From: Rhizobium sp. AAP43
GTDB lineage: Bacteria; Pseudomonadota; Alphaproteobacteria; Rhizobiales; Rhizobiaceae
Direction: 5' to 3'
Assembly: GCF_001296045.1 (NCBI RefSeq)
Contig: NZ_LJHS01000012.1
Coordinates: 1-64,000 of the forward strand
Length of the DNA stretch: 64,000 nt
Shown: in pieces, positions 1-7,756 of the stretch
Numbering within the stretch: position 1 is the first letter of the stretch
Layout: each line of letters begins with the position of its first letter
Notes under the pieces: model-generated
What the model saw: only the letters and a program-made list of their open reading frames with translations
The model's database searches: none
What the model was told of the DNA's origin: nothing
Program-made: the position numbers and the translations under genes

Positions 1-31
1 CCCTGATCGGGCTAAGCCTTCGATTTTGCAA

Positions 32-52
32 CCTCTCCCGCAAGGGGAGAGG
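32..52. repeat. Short GC-rich palindrome, REP-like
   Basis: CCTCTCCC and GGGAGAGG form an 8-bp stem around a five-base GCAAG loop. Similar CTCTCCC-GCAA-GGGAGAG palindromes are common intergenic repeats in rhizobial genomes. It could also be the terminator of a gene upstream of the window, although no T-run follows. Only one copy was seen in this window. Confidence 0.45.
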
Positions 53-166
53 GGGCTGCACCGTCCTGCCCTTCGGCCACCGGAGCATTTCCGCTATCGA
101 AAGCGGCAGCGCTGCGCTAGCATTGCCGCCAAGCCGCCCCCCGCACCGCCAGTTGAACGAGACGCG

Positions 167-1000
167 ATGTTCATTCCCCTGCATGATCGAAACGCGCTGA
201 AACACATCAAGCGGCAATATGTCACGCTCGGGCTGATCGCCGCCAATGTGATCACTTATGCGGTATCCACACTGCTGCCCGACGCCGCCTACGAACTCGG
301 CGTCTACGGGATCGGCTTCATTCCGGCCGTCGTCTTCGACTTTGCCGAACTCGATCCGTCGCTCGTTCTGGTGCCGGACGGCGCGACCTACATCACCTAT
401 GCCTTCCTGCATGGCAGCTGGCTGCATCTCGGCTCGAACATGCTCTTCCTTTGGGTCTTCGGTGACAATGTCGAGGATGCCATGGGGCATTTCAAATTCC
501 TCTTCTTCTATCTCGCCTGCGCGGCCGCCGGAGCGCTGATGCACGGGCTTGTCATGCCGGCAAGCCAGGCCCCGTTGATCGGCGCCTCGGGCGCGGTTGC
601 CGGCGTGGTTTCGGCCTATCTGATGCTGCATCCCAAGGTGCGCGTCTGGGTGCTGGTGCTGATGCGCTTTCCGCTGCCGTTGCCGGCTTTTGTGCCGCTC
701 ATCCTCTGGGTCGGGCAGCAATTCGTCATGCTGCTGATCGATGGCGACAGCAATGTTTCCTGGGGTGCCCATGTCGGCGGCATTCTGGCCGGCATCCTTC
801 TGGTGCTCGTTTTGCGACGTCCGGGCGTGCCGCTCTTCGACCGCGCGATCGTGACGCCGAAGGCCGTGGAGACGATCCGCGCACCGACCGAGACGATGGC
901 GACCGGTCCCTGGGCGCCACGCGGTGGCAGCACGATGACCGCCGGCCGCGAGACCTCAGGGACGCCACCGGCTGGCAAGTCGCCCCATTGGGGGCGGTGA
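167..1000 (+). CDS. Rhomboid family intramembrane serine protease
   Basis: This encodes a 277-aa polytopic membrane protein that should cleave transmembrane substrates inside the inner membrane. The Ser/His dyad is visible as GASGA (Ser141) and WGAHVGG (His202). The family HxxxN segment lies near residues 87-91 (HLGSN). At least six hydrophobic segments follow a short cytoplasmic N-terminus. The C-terminal 50 residues are polar and low in complexity, so probably a cytoplasmic tail. An in-frame ATG at 26 would add 47 residues rich in Pro and Arg that overlap a palindrome. I chose ATG 167 because MFIPLHDRN is the usual start of rhizobial homologues. Substrate unknown. Confidence 0.9.
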   Translation: MFIPLHDRNALKHIKRQYVTLGLIAANVITYAVSTLLPDAAYELGVYGIGFIPAVVFDFAELDPSLVLVPDGATYITYAFLHGSWLHLGSNMLFLWVFGDNVEDAMGHFKFLFFYLACAAAGALMHGLVMPASQAPLIGASGAVAGVVSAYLMLHPKVRVWVLVLMRFPLPLPAFVPLILWVGQQFVMLLIDGDSNVSWGAHVGGILAGILLVLVLRRPGVPLFDRAIVTPKAVETIRAPTETMATGPWAPRGGSTMTAGRETSGTPPAGKSPHWGR

Positions 1001-1022
1001 TCGCAGACCACAACGCGATATG

Positions 1023-1044
1023 TTGACGTGAACGTCAACGTCAA
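1023..1044 (+). promoter_or_regulatory. LiuR-like palindromic operator upstream of etfBA
   Basis: TTGACGT and ACGTCAA (1023-1029 and 1032-1038) are perfect 7-bp inverted arms around GA. A third CGTCAA half-site follows at 1039-1044. This closely resembles the MerR-family LiuR site of Proteobacteria, which controls branched-chain amino acid and acyl-CoA catabolism genes. TTGACG at 1023 could also serve as a -35 hexamer, so bound regulator would occlude the promoter. The assignment to LiuR is inference from motif shape and from the downstream etfBA genes. Confidence 0.55.
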
Positions 1045-1182
1045 TTATCACCGAAACCCTGCGCCGGCATTCGCTGCCGGACGTTGTGTTTGTGCAAAAA
1101 ATGCGTATCGATGTCGCCAATCGACAAACGGCGGACCGCATCTGAGCGCATTTTCCGGCGGAAGCTTTGAAGGAAGGAACCC

Positions 1183-1932
1183 ATGAAGATACTCGTCCCA
1201 GTCAAGCGGGTTGTGGATTACAACGTCAAGATCCGCGTCAAGCCGGATGGCTCCGGTGTCGAGCTTGCCAACGTGAAGATGTCGATGAATCCCTTCGACG
1301 AAATCTCCGTCGAAGAGGCGCTGCGGCTGAAGGAGGCCGGCAAGGCCGAGGAGATCGTCGTGGTCTCGATTGGCCCAGCCAAGGCAGAAGAAACCATTCG
1401 CACCGCGCTCGCCATGGGTGCCGATCGCGGCATCCTGATCGAGACCGATGAGACGGTCGAGCCGCTGGCTGTTGCCAAGCTCTTGAAGGGTGTTGTCGAA
1501 GCCGAAGCGCCCGGCCTTGTCATCGTCGGCAAGCAGGCGATCGACGACGATTCGAACCAGACCGGCCAGATGCTGGCAGCGCTCCTCGGCTGGGGCCAGG
1601 CAACCTTCGCCTCCAAGCTCGAACTCGGCGCCGACAAGGCAACCGTGACCCGCGAAGTCGATGGCGGCCTGCAGACCATCGACGTCAAGCTGCCCGCGAT
1701 CGTGACCACCGACCTGCGCCTCAACGAGCCGCGCTACGCCTCGCTGCCGAACATCATGAAGGCGAAGAAGAAGCCGCTCGACAAGAAGGCTCCGGCCGAC
1801 TTCGGCGTCGACGTTACCCCGCGGCTCAAGGTGCTGAAGACCGAGGAGCCGGGTGGCCGCAAGGCGGGCATCAAGGTGAAGAGCGTCGCCGAACTGGTTG
1901 ACAAGCTCAAGAACGAAGCCGGCGTATTGTAA
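1183..1932 (+). CDS. etfB: Electron transfer flavoprotein subunit beta
   Basis: This is the 249-aa beta subunit of the heterodimeric ETF. ETF takes electrons from acyl-CoA and related flavin dehydrogenases and passes them to ETF-ubiquinone oxidoreductase. The N-terminus [16 protein letters not shown] is typical. The EtfB signature is present at about residues 165-185 ([16 protein letters not shown]). Length is normal for the family. ATG 1183 is preceded by a GGAAGGAA ribosome-binding site. etfA follows after 25 bp, so the two form an operon, and hbdA lies downstream. The palindrome at 1023 probably regulates it. Confidence 0.97.
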   Translation: MKILVPVKRVVDYNVKIRVKPDGSGVELANVKMSMNPFDEISVEEALRLKEAGKAEEIVVVSIGPAKAEETIRTALAMGADRGILIETDETVEPLAVAKLLKGVVEAEAPGLVIVGKQAIDDDSNQTGQMLAALLGWGQATFASKLELGADKATVTREVDGGLQTIDVKLPAIVTTDLRLNEPRYASLPNIMKAKKKPLDKKAPADFGVDVTPRLKVLKTEEPGGRKAGIKVKSVAELVDKLKNEAGVL

Positions 1933-1957
1933 GCGGAACGGACAGGAGAACATAAAA

Positions 1958-2887
1958 ATGGCTATTCTTCTTCTCGCAGAACACGACAACGCGACCGTCT
2001 CCGAACAGACCGCCAAGGCCCTGACCGCCGCCACCAAGATCGGTGGCGATGTGACAGTGCTGGTCGCCGGCTCCGGCGCCAAGGCTGCAGCCGATGCCGC
2101 TGCCAAGCTTGCAGGCGTCTCCAAGGTCCTGCTGGCTGACGACGCATCGCTCGGCAACAATCTGGCCGAACCGCTGGCTGCTCTGATTGTCTCGCTCGCC
2201 GGCAGCTATGACACGATCATTGCGGCCGCGACCTCCGTCGGCAAGAACGTCGCCCCGCGCGTTGCAGCGCTCCTCGACGTGGCCCAGGTCTCGGAAATCA
2301 TCGAAGTCGTCTCGGCCGACACCTTCAAGCGTCCGATCTATGCCGGCAACGCCATCCAGACGGTGCAGTCGACCGATGCCAAAAAGGTGATCACGGTCCG
2401 GACCGCCTCCTTTGCCGCTGCCGGCGAAGGTGGCTCGGCTGCCGTCGAGACCATCGCGGCTGCTGCCAATCCGGGCGTTTCCAGCCATGTATCCGATGCG
2501 CTGTCCTCCTCGGACCGTCCGGAACTGGCGTCGGCGAAGATCATCATCTCCGGTGGTCGCGCGCTTGGCTCCTCGGAGAAGTTCCAGGGAGTGATCCTGC
2601 CCGTCGCCGACAAGCTGGGTGCCGCCGTTGGCGCAAGCCGTGCAGCGGTGGATGCAGGCTACGCCCCGAACGACTGGCAGGTCGGCCAGACCGGCAAGGT
2701 CGTCGCCCCGCAGCTCTACATCGCCTGCGGCATCTCCGGCGCCATCCAGCATCTCGCCGGCATGAAGGACTCCAAGGTTATCGTCGCGATCAACAAGGAC
2801 GAGGAAGCGCCGATCTTCCAGGTTGCCGACTACGGTCTCGTCGCAGATATCTTCGAAGCCCTGCCGGAGCTCGAAAAGGCACTCTGA
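1958..2887 (+). CDS. etfA: Electron transfer flavoprotein subunit alpha
   Basis: This is the 309-aa alpha subunit of ETF, which carries most of the FAD-binding site. The C-terminal FAD domain is well conserved: [10 protein letters not shown] near residue 195, then [20 protein letters not shown] and QHLAGMKDS. The start was set at ATG 1958 ([11 protein letters not shown]), which follows an AGGAGAA ribosome-binding site. The longer frame begins inside etfB. Translation is probably coupled to etfB. A strong hairpin terminator lies 58 bp after the stop. Confidence 0.97.
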   Translation: MAILLLAEHDNATVSEQTAKALTAATKIGGDVTVLVAGSGAKAAADAAAKLAGVSKVLLADDASLGNNLAEPLAALIVSLAGSYDTIIAAATSVGKNVAPRVAALLDVAQVSEIIEVVSADTFKRPIYAGNAIQTVQSTDAKKVITVRTASFAAAGEGGSAAVETIAAAANPGVSSHVSDALSSSDRPELASAKIIISGGRALGSSEKFQGVILPVADKLGAAVGASRAAVDAGYAPNDWQVGQTGKVVAPQLYIACGISGAIQHLAGMKDSKVIVAINKDEEAPIFQVADYGLVADIFEALPELEKAL

Positions 2888-2945
2888 GCCTTCTTCGCAG
2901 CTGCGAAAGGACTGGTCAAAACCCGTCCACGAGTCTATCAAATCA

Positions 2946-2976
2946 GCCGGGTCCGCGCTTGCGGATCCGGCGTTTT
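2946..2976 (+). terminator. Rho-independent terminator of etfBA
   Basis: An 11-bp GC-rich stem (2946-2956 with 2961-2971, one G-T wobble) has a four-base loop and is followed by GTTTTC. It separates etfBA from hbdA. Confidence 0.75.
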
Positions 2977-3014
2977 CTTGAGGTGACGCCGAAGCGCGGG
3001 TGAGGAGCGAGACG

Positions 3015-3896
3015 ATGACGGACAAGATCAGCAATGTAGGTATCGTGGGCGCCGGCCAGATGGGCTGCGGCATCGCACAGGTCTCCGCCATCGCCGGCTA
3101 CAAGGTCACGATCTACGACCTCTCCAAGGACAGGATCGAGGCCGGTCTTGCCACGATCAACGGCAATCTGGCCCGCCAGGTGACCAACGGCAAGCTCTCC
3201 GACGAGGAGCGCAAGGCCGCCCTCGCCCTGATTTCCGGCTCGTCCGACATCAACGATCTCGCTTCGGCCGACCTCGTGATCGAGGCTGCAACCGAGGACG
3301 AGACGGTCAAGCGCAAGATTTTCGCCACGCTCTGCCCGGTGCTGAAGCCCGAGGCGCTGATTGCCACCAACACCTCGTCTTTGTCCATCACCCGCCTTGC
3401 CTCGGCCACCGACCGGCCGGAACGCTTCATGGGTATCCACTTCATGAACCCGGTGCCGGTGATGAAGCTGGTGGAACTGGTCCGCGGCATCGCGACAGAA
3501 GAGACCACATTCGCCACCGCCAAGGAATTCGTCGCTTCGCTCGACAAGACCATCACGGTGGCCGAAGACTTTCCGGCCTTCATCGTCAACCGCATCCTGC
3601 TGCCGATGATCAACGAAGCGATCTATACGCTCTATGAAGGCGTAGGCTCCGTGGAGGCGATCGACACGGCGATGAAGCTTGGCGCCAACCATCCGATGGG
3701 TCCGCTGCAGCTCGCCGACTTCATTGGTCTCGATACGTGTCTTTCGATCATGCAGGTCCTGCATGATGGCCTGGCGGATTCGAAATACCGCCCCTGCCCG
3801 CTTCTGGTCAAATATGTCGAAGCCGGCTGGCTTGGCCGCAAGTCTGGCCGCGGCTTCTACGACTATCGCGGCGACGTGCCCGTTCCGACGCGTTGA
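3015..3896 (+). CDS. hbdA: 3-hydroxybutyryl-CoA dehydrogenase
   Basis: This 293-aa NAD(P)-dependent enzyme interconverts acetoacetyl-CoA and 3-hydroxybutyryl-CoA in short-chain fatty acid or butanoate metabolism. The N-terminal Rossmann motif GAGQMGCGIAQ lies at about residues 11-21. The catalytic HFMNPVP segment is present, as is the C-terminal 3HCDH domain ending in GRKSGRGFYDY. ATG 3015 is preceded by GAGGAG; a GTG at 3000 is in frame but has no better ribosome-binding site. It follows the etf genes, as expected for acyl-CoA oxidation, but the intervening terminator suggests its own promoter. Confidence 0.95.
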   Translation: MTDKISNVGIVGAGQMGCGIAQVSAIAGYKVTIYDLSKDRIEAGLATINGNLARQVTNGKLSDEERKAALALISGSSDINDLASADLVIEAATEDETVKRKIFATLCPVLKPEALIATNTSSLSITRLASATDRPERFMGIHFMNPVPVMKLVELVRGIATEETTFATAKEFVASLDKTITVAEDFPAFIVNRILLPMINEAIYTLYEGVGSVEAIDTAMKLGANHPMGPLQLADFIGLDTCLSIMQVLHDGLADSKYRPCPLLVKYVEAGWLGRKSGRGFYDYRGDVPVPTR

Positions 3897-3964
3897 GACG
3901 CACTGTTTGCCGATCAAGGCATTCGGGATTATTTTGGCGGAGTGAGAGGCGAGCTTTCGCCCGA

Positions 3965-4627
3965 TCAGGCGCCGTCGGCAGCAGCGATCAGCGCCTTGGC
4001 ATCAGCACCGTCCCAGGCCGCCGGACCATTCATATTGCCAAGCAGGCAGCCTTTGCCGTCGACCAGGAGAGTGACCGGCAGGCCGAAGGCGAGGCCCTGC
4101 CTCTTCAGCGTGTTGAACACGCCCATCGAGGCATCCCGGTAAAGGCCGAGCGCATCGACGCCAGTCTCCGCGAGGAAGGTCTGCGGCTTCTCGACATCGC
4201 CCGTGTCGATGTTGATCGCCAGGACCTGGAAGCGCTCGTTGCCGACAGCCTTCTGCAGATTGTTGAGCGCCGGCATTTCCTCACGGCAGGGCACGCACCA
4301 GGTAGCCCAGAGGTTGAGGAGCACCGTCTTGTTGGTGAAGTTCGCCATGGTCATCTGCGCGCCTGACTGGTCCTGGAAGGTCAGGCCTTCGACCAGCCTC
4401 GGCTCGGAGACCGGCACCATCGCCGCCACATCACCGCTGAAATAAGGCTTCAGCGCCTCCGCCTTCTCGACCGTTCCGGCGCATTGGGCCGCATCCGCGG
4501 TTTCCACGGCATTGCCAGACATGGTCTCTCTCACGTATACCGCAGCCGCGCCGACGACGATGCCGGCGACCGCAGCGATCGCAACCAGCTTGGTAGAGAA
4601 GAGGCCAGTCGGTTTTTTTTCTGTCAT
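3965..4627 (-). CDS. tlpA: TlpA-family thiol:disulfide oxidoreductase, membrane anchored
   Basis: This 220-aa periplasmic thioredoxin-like protein is tethered by an N-terminal transmembrane helix (about residues 12-31). The active site is WCVPC (Cys111 and Cys114). TlpA proteins keep periplasmic cysteines reduced, for example in cytochrome oxidase copper-site assembly and cytochrome c maturation. The start chosen is ATG 4627, preceded by GGAG; an upstream ATG at 4648 would add seven residues. Codons 3-6 contain a run of eight A. It diverges from argH with only 24 bp between the start codons, so the two promoters must overlap the opposite gene. Confidence 0.93.
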   Translation of the reverse strand: MTEKKPTGLFSTKLVAIAAVAGIVVGAAAVYVRETMSGNAVETADAAQCAGTVEKAEALKPYFSGDVAAMVPVSEPRLVEGLTFQDQSGAQMTMANFTNKTVLLNLWATWCVPCREEMPALNNLQKAVGNERFQVLAINIDTGDVEKPQTFLAETGVDALGLYRDASMGVFNTLKRQGLAFGLPVTLLVDGKGCLLGNMNGPAAWDGADAKALIAAADGA

Positions 4628-4651
4628 GTCATTCTCCAGGACGGGCATTCC

Positions 4652-6055
4652 ATGGCCGAGGACATCAAGGACACCAAATCCTCCAACCAGATGTGGGGCG
4701 GTCGCTTTGCTTCCGGGCCATCGGCGATCATGGAGGAGATAAATGCCTCCATCGGTTTCGACAAGAAGCTTTACGCCCAGGATATCCGCGGCTCAAAGGC
4801 GCATGCGACCATGCTGGCGCACCAAGGCATTATCTCGGGCGAAGATAAAGACAAGATCCTTCACGGCCTGGACACGATCCTGTCAGAGATCGAGGCCGGC
4901 CAGTTTGTGTTTTCGCGCAAGCTCGAAGACATCCATATGAACATCGAGGCGCGCCTTGCCGATCTGATCGGTCCGGCTGCGGGGCGCCTGCACACCGCCC
5001 GCTCGCGCAACGACCAGGTGGCGCTCGACTTCCGCCTCTGGGTGAAGGAAGAGCTGCAGAAGACGGAAGCCGCTCTGACCGGCCTGATCGGCGCCTTCCT
5101 GAACCGCGCGGAAGAACATGCCGACACCGTGATGCCCGGCTTTACCCATCTCCAGACGGCCCAGCCGGTGACCTTCGGTCACCACTGCATGGCCTATGTC
5201 GAGATGTTCGGCCGGGACCGCCAGCGCGTGCGCCATGCCATCGAACACCTCGACGAAAGCCCGATCGGGGCAGCGGCGCTGGCCGGCACCGGCTACCCGA
5301 TCGACCGTCACATGACGGCCAAGGCGCTCGGCTTCCGCGAGCCGACCCGCAACTCGATCGACACCGTCTCCGACCGCGACTTCGCGCTGGAATTCCTCTC
5401 GATTGCCTCGATTGCCGCCGTGCATCTGTCGCGGCTGGCCGAGGAGATCGTCATCTGGTCGACGCCGCAATTCGGTTTCATCCGCCTCTCGGACGCCTTT
5501 TCGACCGGCTCCTCGATCATGCCGCAGAAGAAGAACCCGGATGCCGCTGAACTGGTGCGCGCCAAGACCGGCCGCATCAACGGCTCGCTGATTGCACTTC
5601 TGACCGTCATGAAGGGCCTGCCGCTCGCCTATTCCAAGGACATGCAGGAAGACAAGGAACAGGTCTTCGACGCCGCCGAAAGCCTGGAACTGGCAATTGC
5701 CGCCATGACCGGCATGGTGACCGACATGACCATCCGCACCGACAAGATGAAGGCGGCGGCGGGCTCGGGTTACTCGACCGCAACGGATCTGGCCGACTGG
5801 CTGGTCCGCGAAGCTGGCCTTCCCTTCCGTGATGCCCATCACGCAACGGGTCATGCCGTGGCGCTGGCGGAGAAGAAGGGCTGCGATCTCGCAGAACTTT
5901 CGCTCGAAGAGCTACAGGGCATCAATGCCGCCATAACGGCTGATGTTTTCAACGTTCTGACCGTCGAAGCCTCTGTCGCCAGCCGCAAGAGCTTCGGCGG
6001 AACGGCGCCCGACGAAGTGCGCAAGCAGATCGCGTGGTGGCGCGCGCGCAACTGA
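4652..6055 (+). CDS. argH: Argininosuccinate lyase
   Basis: This 467-aa enzyme is the last step of arginine biosynthesis, splitting argininosuccinate into arginine and fumarate. The fumarase/aspartase superfamily signature [12 protein letters not shown] is present near residue 288. The N-terminal [11 protein letters not shown] is typical of ArgH. ATG 4652 was chosen because the upstream extension is antisense to tlpA. A G/U-tolerant hairpin with a T-run ends the transcript before lptM-lysA. No frameshift or missing catalytic residue was seen. Confidence 0.97.
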   Translation: MAEDIKDTKSSNQMWGGRFASGPSAIMEEINASIGFDKKLYAQDIRGSKAHATMLAHQGIISGEDKDKILHGLDTILSEIEAGQFVFSRKLEDIHMNIEARLADLIGPAAGRLHTARSRNDQVALDFRLWVKEELQKTEAALTGLIGAFLNRAEEHADTVMPGFTHLQTAQPVTFGHHCMAYVEMFGRDRQRVRHAIEHLDESPIGAAALAGTGYPIDRHMTAKALGFREPTRNSIDTVSDRDFALEFLSIASIAAVHLSRLAEEIVIWSTPQFGFIRLSDAFSTGSSIMPQKKNPDAAELVRAKTGRINGSLIALLTVMKGLPLAYSKDMQEDKEQVFDAAESLELAIAAMTGMVTDMTIRTDKMKAAAGSGYSTATDLADWLVREAGLPFRDAHHATGHAVALAEKKGCDLAELSLEELQGINAAITADVFNVLTVEASVASRKSFGGTAPDEVRKQIAWWRARN

Positions 6056-6086
6056 TCACGCCAACGCGCAGATCGATAACGAGATC

Positions 6087-6111
6087 AGGGGTGCACAAGC
6101 GCCCCTTTTTT
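6087..6111 (+). terminator. Rho-independent terminator after argH
   Basis: GGGGTGC and GCGCCCC (one wobble pair) enclose ACAA and are followed directly by six T. It lies 32 bp after the argH stop. Confidence 0.8.
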
Positions 6112-6151
6112 CGCTAGAGCGGTTAGGAATTAACAAATCGATGGACAGGTC

Positions 6152-6340
6152 ATGGTGAATTCGCTCAATCGCTCGACGCTGACGCTCTCCCTTCTGCTGG
6201 CGGCTTCGCTTGCGCTCTCCGCCTGCGGCCGCAAGGGCGACCTCGACCGGCCGAGCACGCCCGTTGAAAAACAGAACCTGCGCGGCACTGAAACGCAGAA
6301 GGCGCCCGAATCGCCCTTCCTCCTCGATCCGCTTCTCTGA
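6152..6340 (+). CDS. lptM: Small LptM-like (YifL) lipoprotein
   Basis: This 62-aa precursor has a lipoprotein signal peptide and an ASLALSACG lipobox (Cys25), followed by RKGDLDRP. That pattern (C-G-x-K-G-x-L-x-x-P) is the hallmark of the YifL/LptM family. In Enterobacteria, LptM helps mature the LPS translocon LptDE. It sits just upstream of lysA, the conserved genomic position of this family. Family membership is clear; the LptD role here is by analogy. Confidence 0.85.
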   Translation: MVNSLNRSTLTLSLLLAASLALSACGRKGDLDRPSTPVEKQNLRGTETQKAPESPFLLDPLL

Positions 6341-6353
6341 CAGGGCTTTACCC

Positions 6354-7622
6354 GTGAACCACTTCGAATATCGCGACGGCGTGCTCTACGCCGAAGACGT
6401 GGCCATCCCCGAGATCGCGCGTACCGTTGGTACGCCCTTCTACTGCTACTCGACGGCGACGCTGGAGCGGCACTACAAGGTGTTTGCAAAAGCCTTCGAC
6501 GGCGTCGATGCGCTGGTCTGCTATGCGATGAAAGCCAATTCCAACCAGGCCGTGCTGAAGACACTCGGTCGCCTGGGCGCTGGCGTCGACGTGGTTTCGG
6601 AAGGCGAATTGCGCCGTGCGCTGGCCGCTGGCATTCCGGCCAACCGGATCATGTTCTCCGGCGTCGGCAAGACGCCGAGCGAGATGGATTTAGGCCTCGA
6701 AGCTGGCATCTACTGCTTCAACGTCGAGAGCGAGCCGGAATTGGAAGTGCTCAACCAGCGGGCCGTCAAGGCCGGCAAAAAGGCGCATGTCTCCTTCCGC
6801 ATCAATCCTGACGTCGACGCCAAGACGCATGCCAAGATCTCGACCGGCAAGAAGGAAAACAAGTTCGGCATTTCCTATGAGCGGGCCCGCGCCGTCTATC
6901 AGCGCGCCGCTGAACTGCCAGGCATTCAGGTTTCCGGTATCGACATGCATATCGGCAGCCAGATCACCGAGCTGCAACCCTTCGAGGACGCTTTCCGCCT
7001 GCTGCGTGAACTCGTCGAGACGCTGCGAAGCGATGGCCATCAGATCGACCACGTCGATGTCGGTGGCGGCCTTGGCATTCCCTACAAGGACGACAACAAC
7101 CCGCCGCCGGAACCGGATGCCTATGCAAGGATCGTCAAGGACCAGCTGTCGAGCCTCAACTGCCGCATCGTGACAGAGCCCGGCCGCCTGATTGTCGGCA
7201 ATGCCGGCATCCTGGTGACCGAGGTGATCTATGTGAAGGACGGCGGCGACAAGACTTTCGTCATCGTTGACGGCGCGATGAACGATCTGATCCGCCCGAC
7301 GCTCTACGAAGCCTATCACGAGATCCGGCCCGTGGTGATTTCGGCGGCCAGCGCGCCGCGCATCAAGGCCGATGTTGTCGGACCCGTCTGCGAGACCGGC
7401 GACTATCTGGCGCTTGACCGCGAAATGGCCATGCCAAAGCCGGGCGATCTCTTTGCCGTGGGTTCGGCTGGAGCTTATGGCGCAGTGCAGGCCGGCACCT
7501 ACAACACCCGGCGGCTGGTGCCGGAGGTTCTGGTCAAGGGCAGCGAGTTCCATGTGATTCGGCAGCGTCCGAGCTACGAGGACATGATCGCGCTTGATTC
7601 CGTGCCTGACTGGCTGGACTGA
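6354..7622 (+). CDS. lysA: Diaminopimelate decarboxylase
   Basis: This 422-aa PLP-dependent enzyme converts meso-diaminopimelate to lysine. The fold-III PLP lysine is in YAMKANSN (Lys60). The CETGD substrate signature is near the C-terminus (GPVCETGDYLA). The start was set at GTG 6354, 13 bp after the lptM stop, because the product then matches the usual LysA length; upstream codons read through lptM in another frame. It is probably co-transcribed with lptM. The TIGR02302-type gene follows 134 bp later. Confidence 0.95.
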   Translation: MNHFEYRDGVLYAEDVAIPEIARTVGTPFYCYSTATLERHYKVFAKAFDGVDALVCYAMKANSNQAVLKTLGRLGAGVDVVSEGELRRALAAGIPANRIMFSGVGKTPSEMDLGLEAGIYCFNVESEPELEVLNQRAVKAGKKAHVSFRINPDVDAKTHAKISTGKKENKFGISYERARAVYQRAAELPGIQVSGIDMHIGSQITELQPFEDAFRLLRELVETLRSDGHQIDHVDVGGGLGIPYKDDNNPPPEPDAYARIVKDQLSSLNCRIVTEPGRLIVGNAGILVTEVIYVKDGGDKTFVIVDGAMNDLIRPTLYEAYHEIRPVVISAASAPRIKADVVGPVCETGDYLALDREMAMPKPGDLFAVGSAGAYGAVQAGTYNTRRLVPEVLVKGSEFHVIRQRPSYEDMIALDSVPDWLD

Positions 7623-7756
7623 CACGTTCACAATTCGGCGATGGGCCGGGAAAAAGGGCTCAACCCTTGCAACCGCCCTCGTCTTCGCCACAAAGGCTGC
7701 TATCTTCGAAAGCAACACGCCGCCGATGACGGCACGCGCTTTCGGAGACCTGACGG

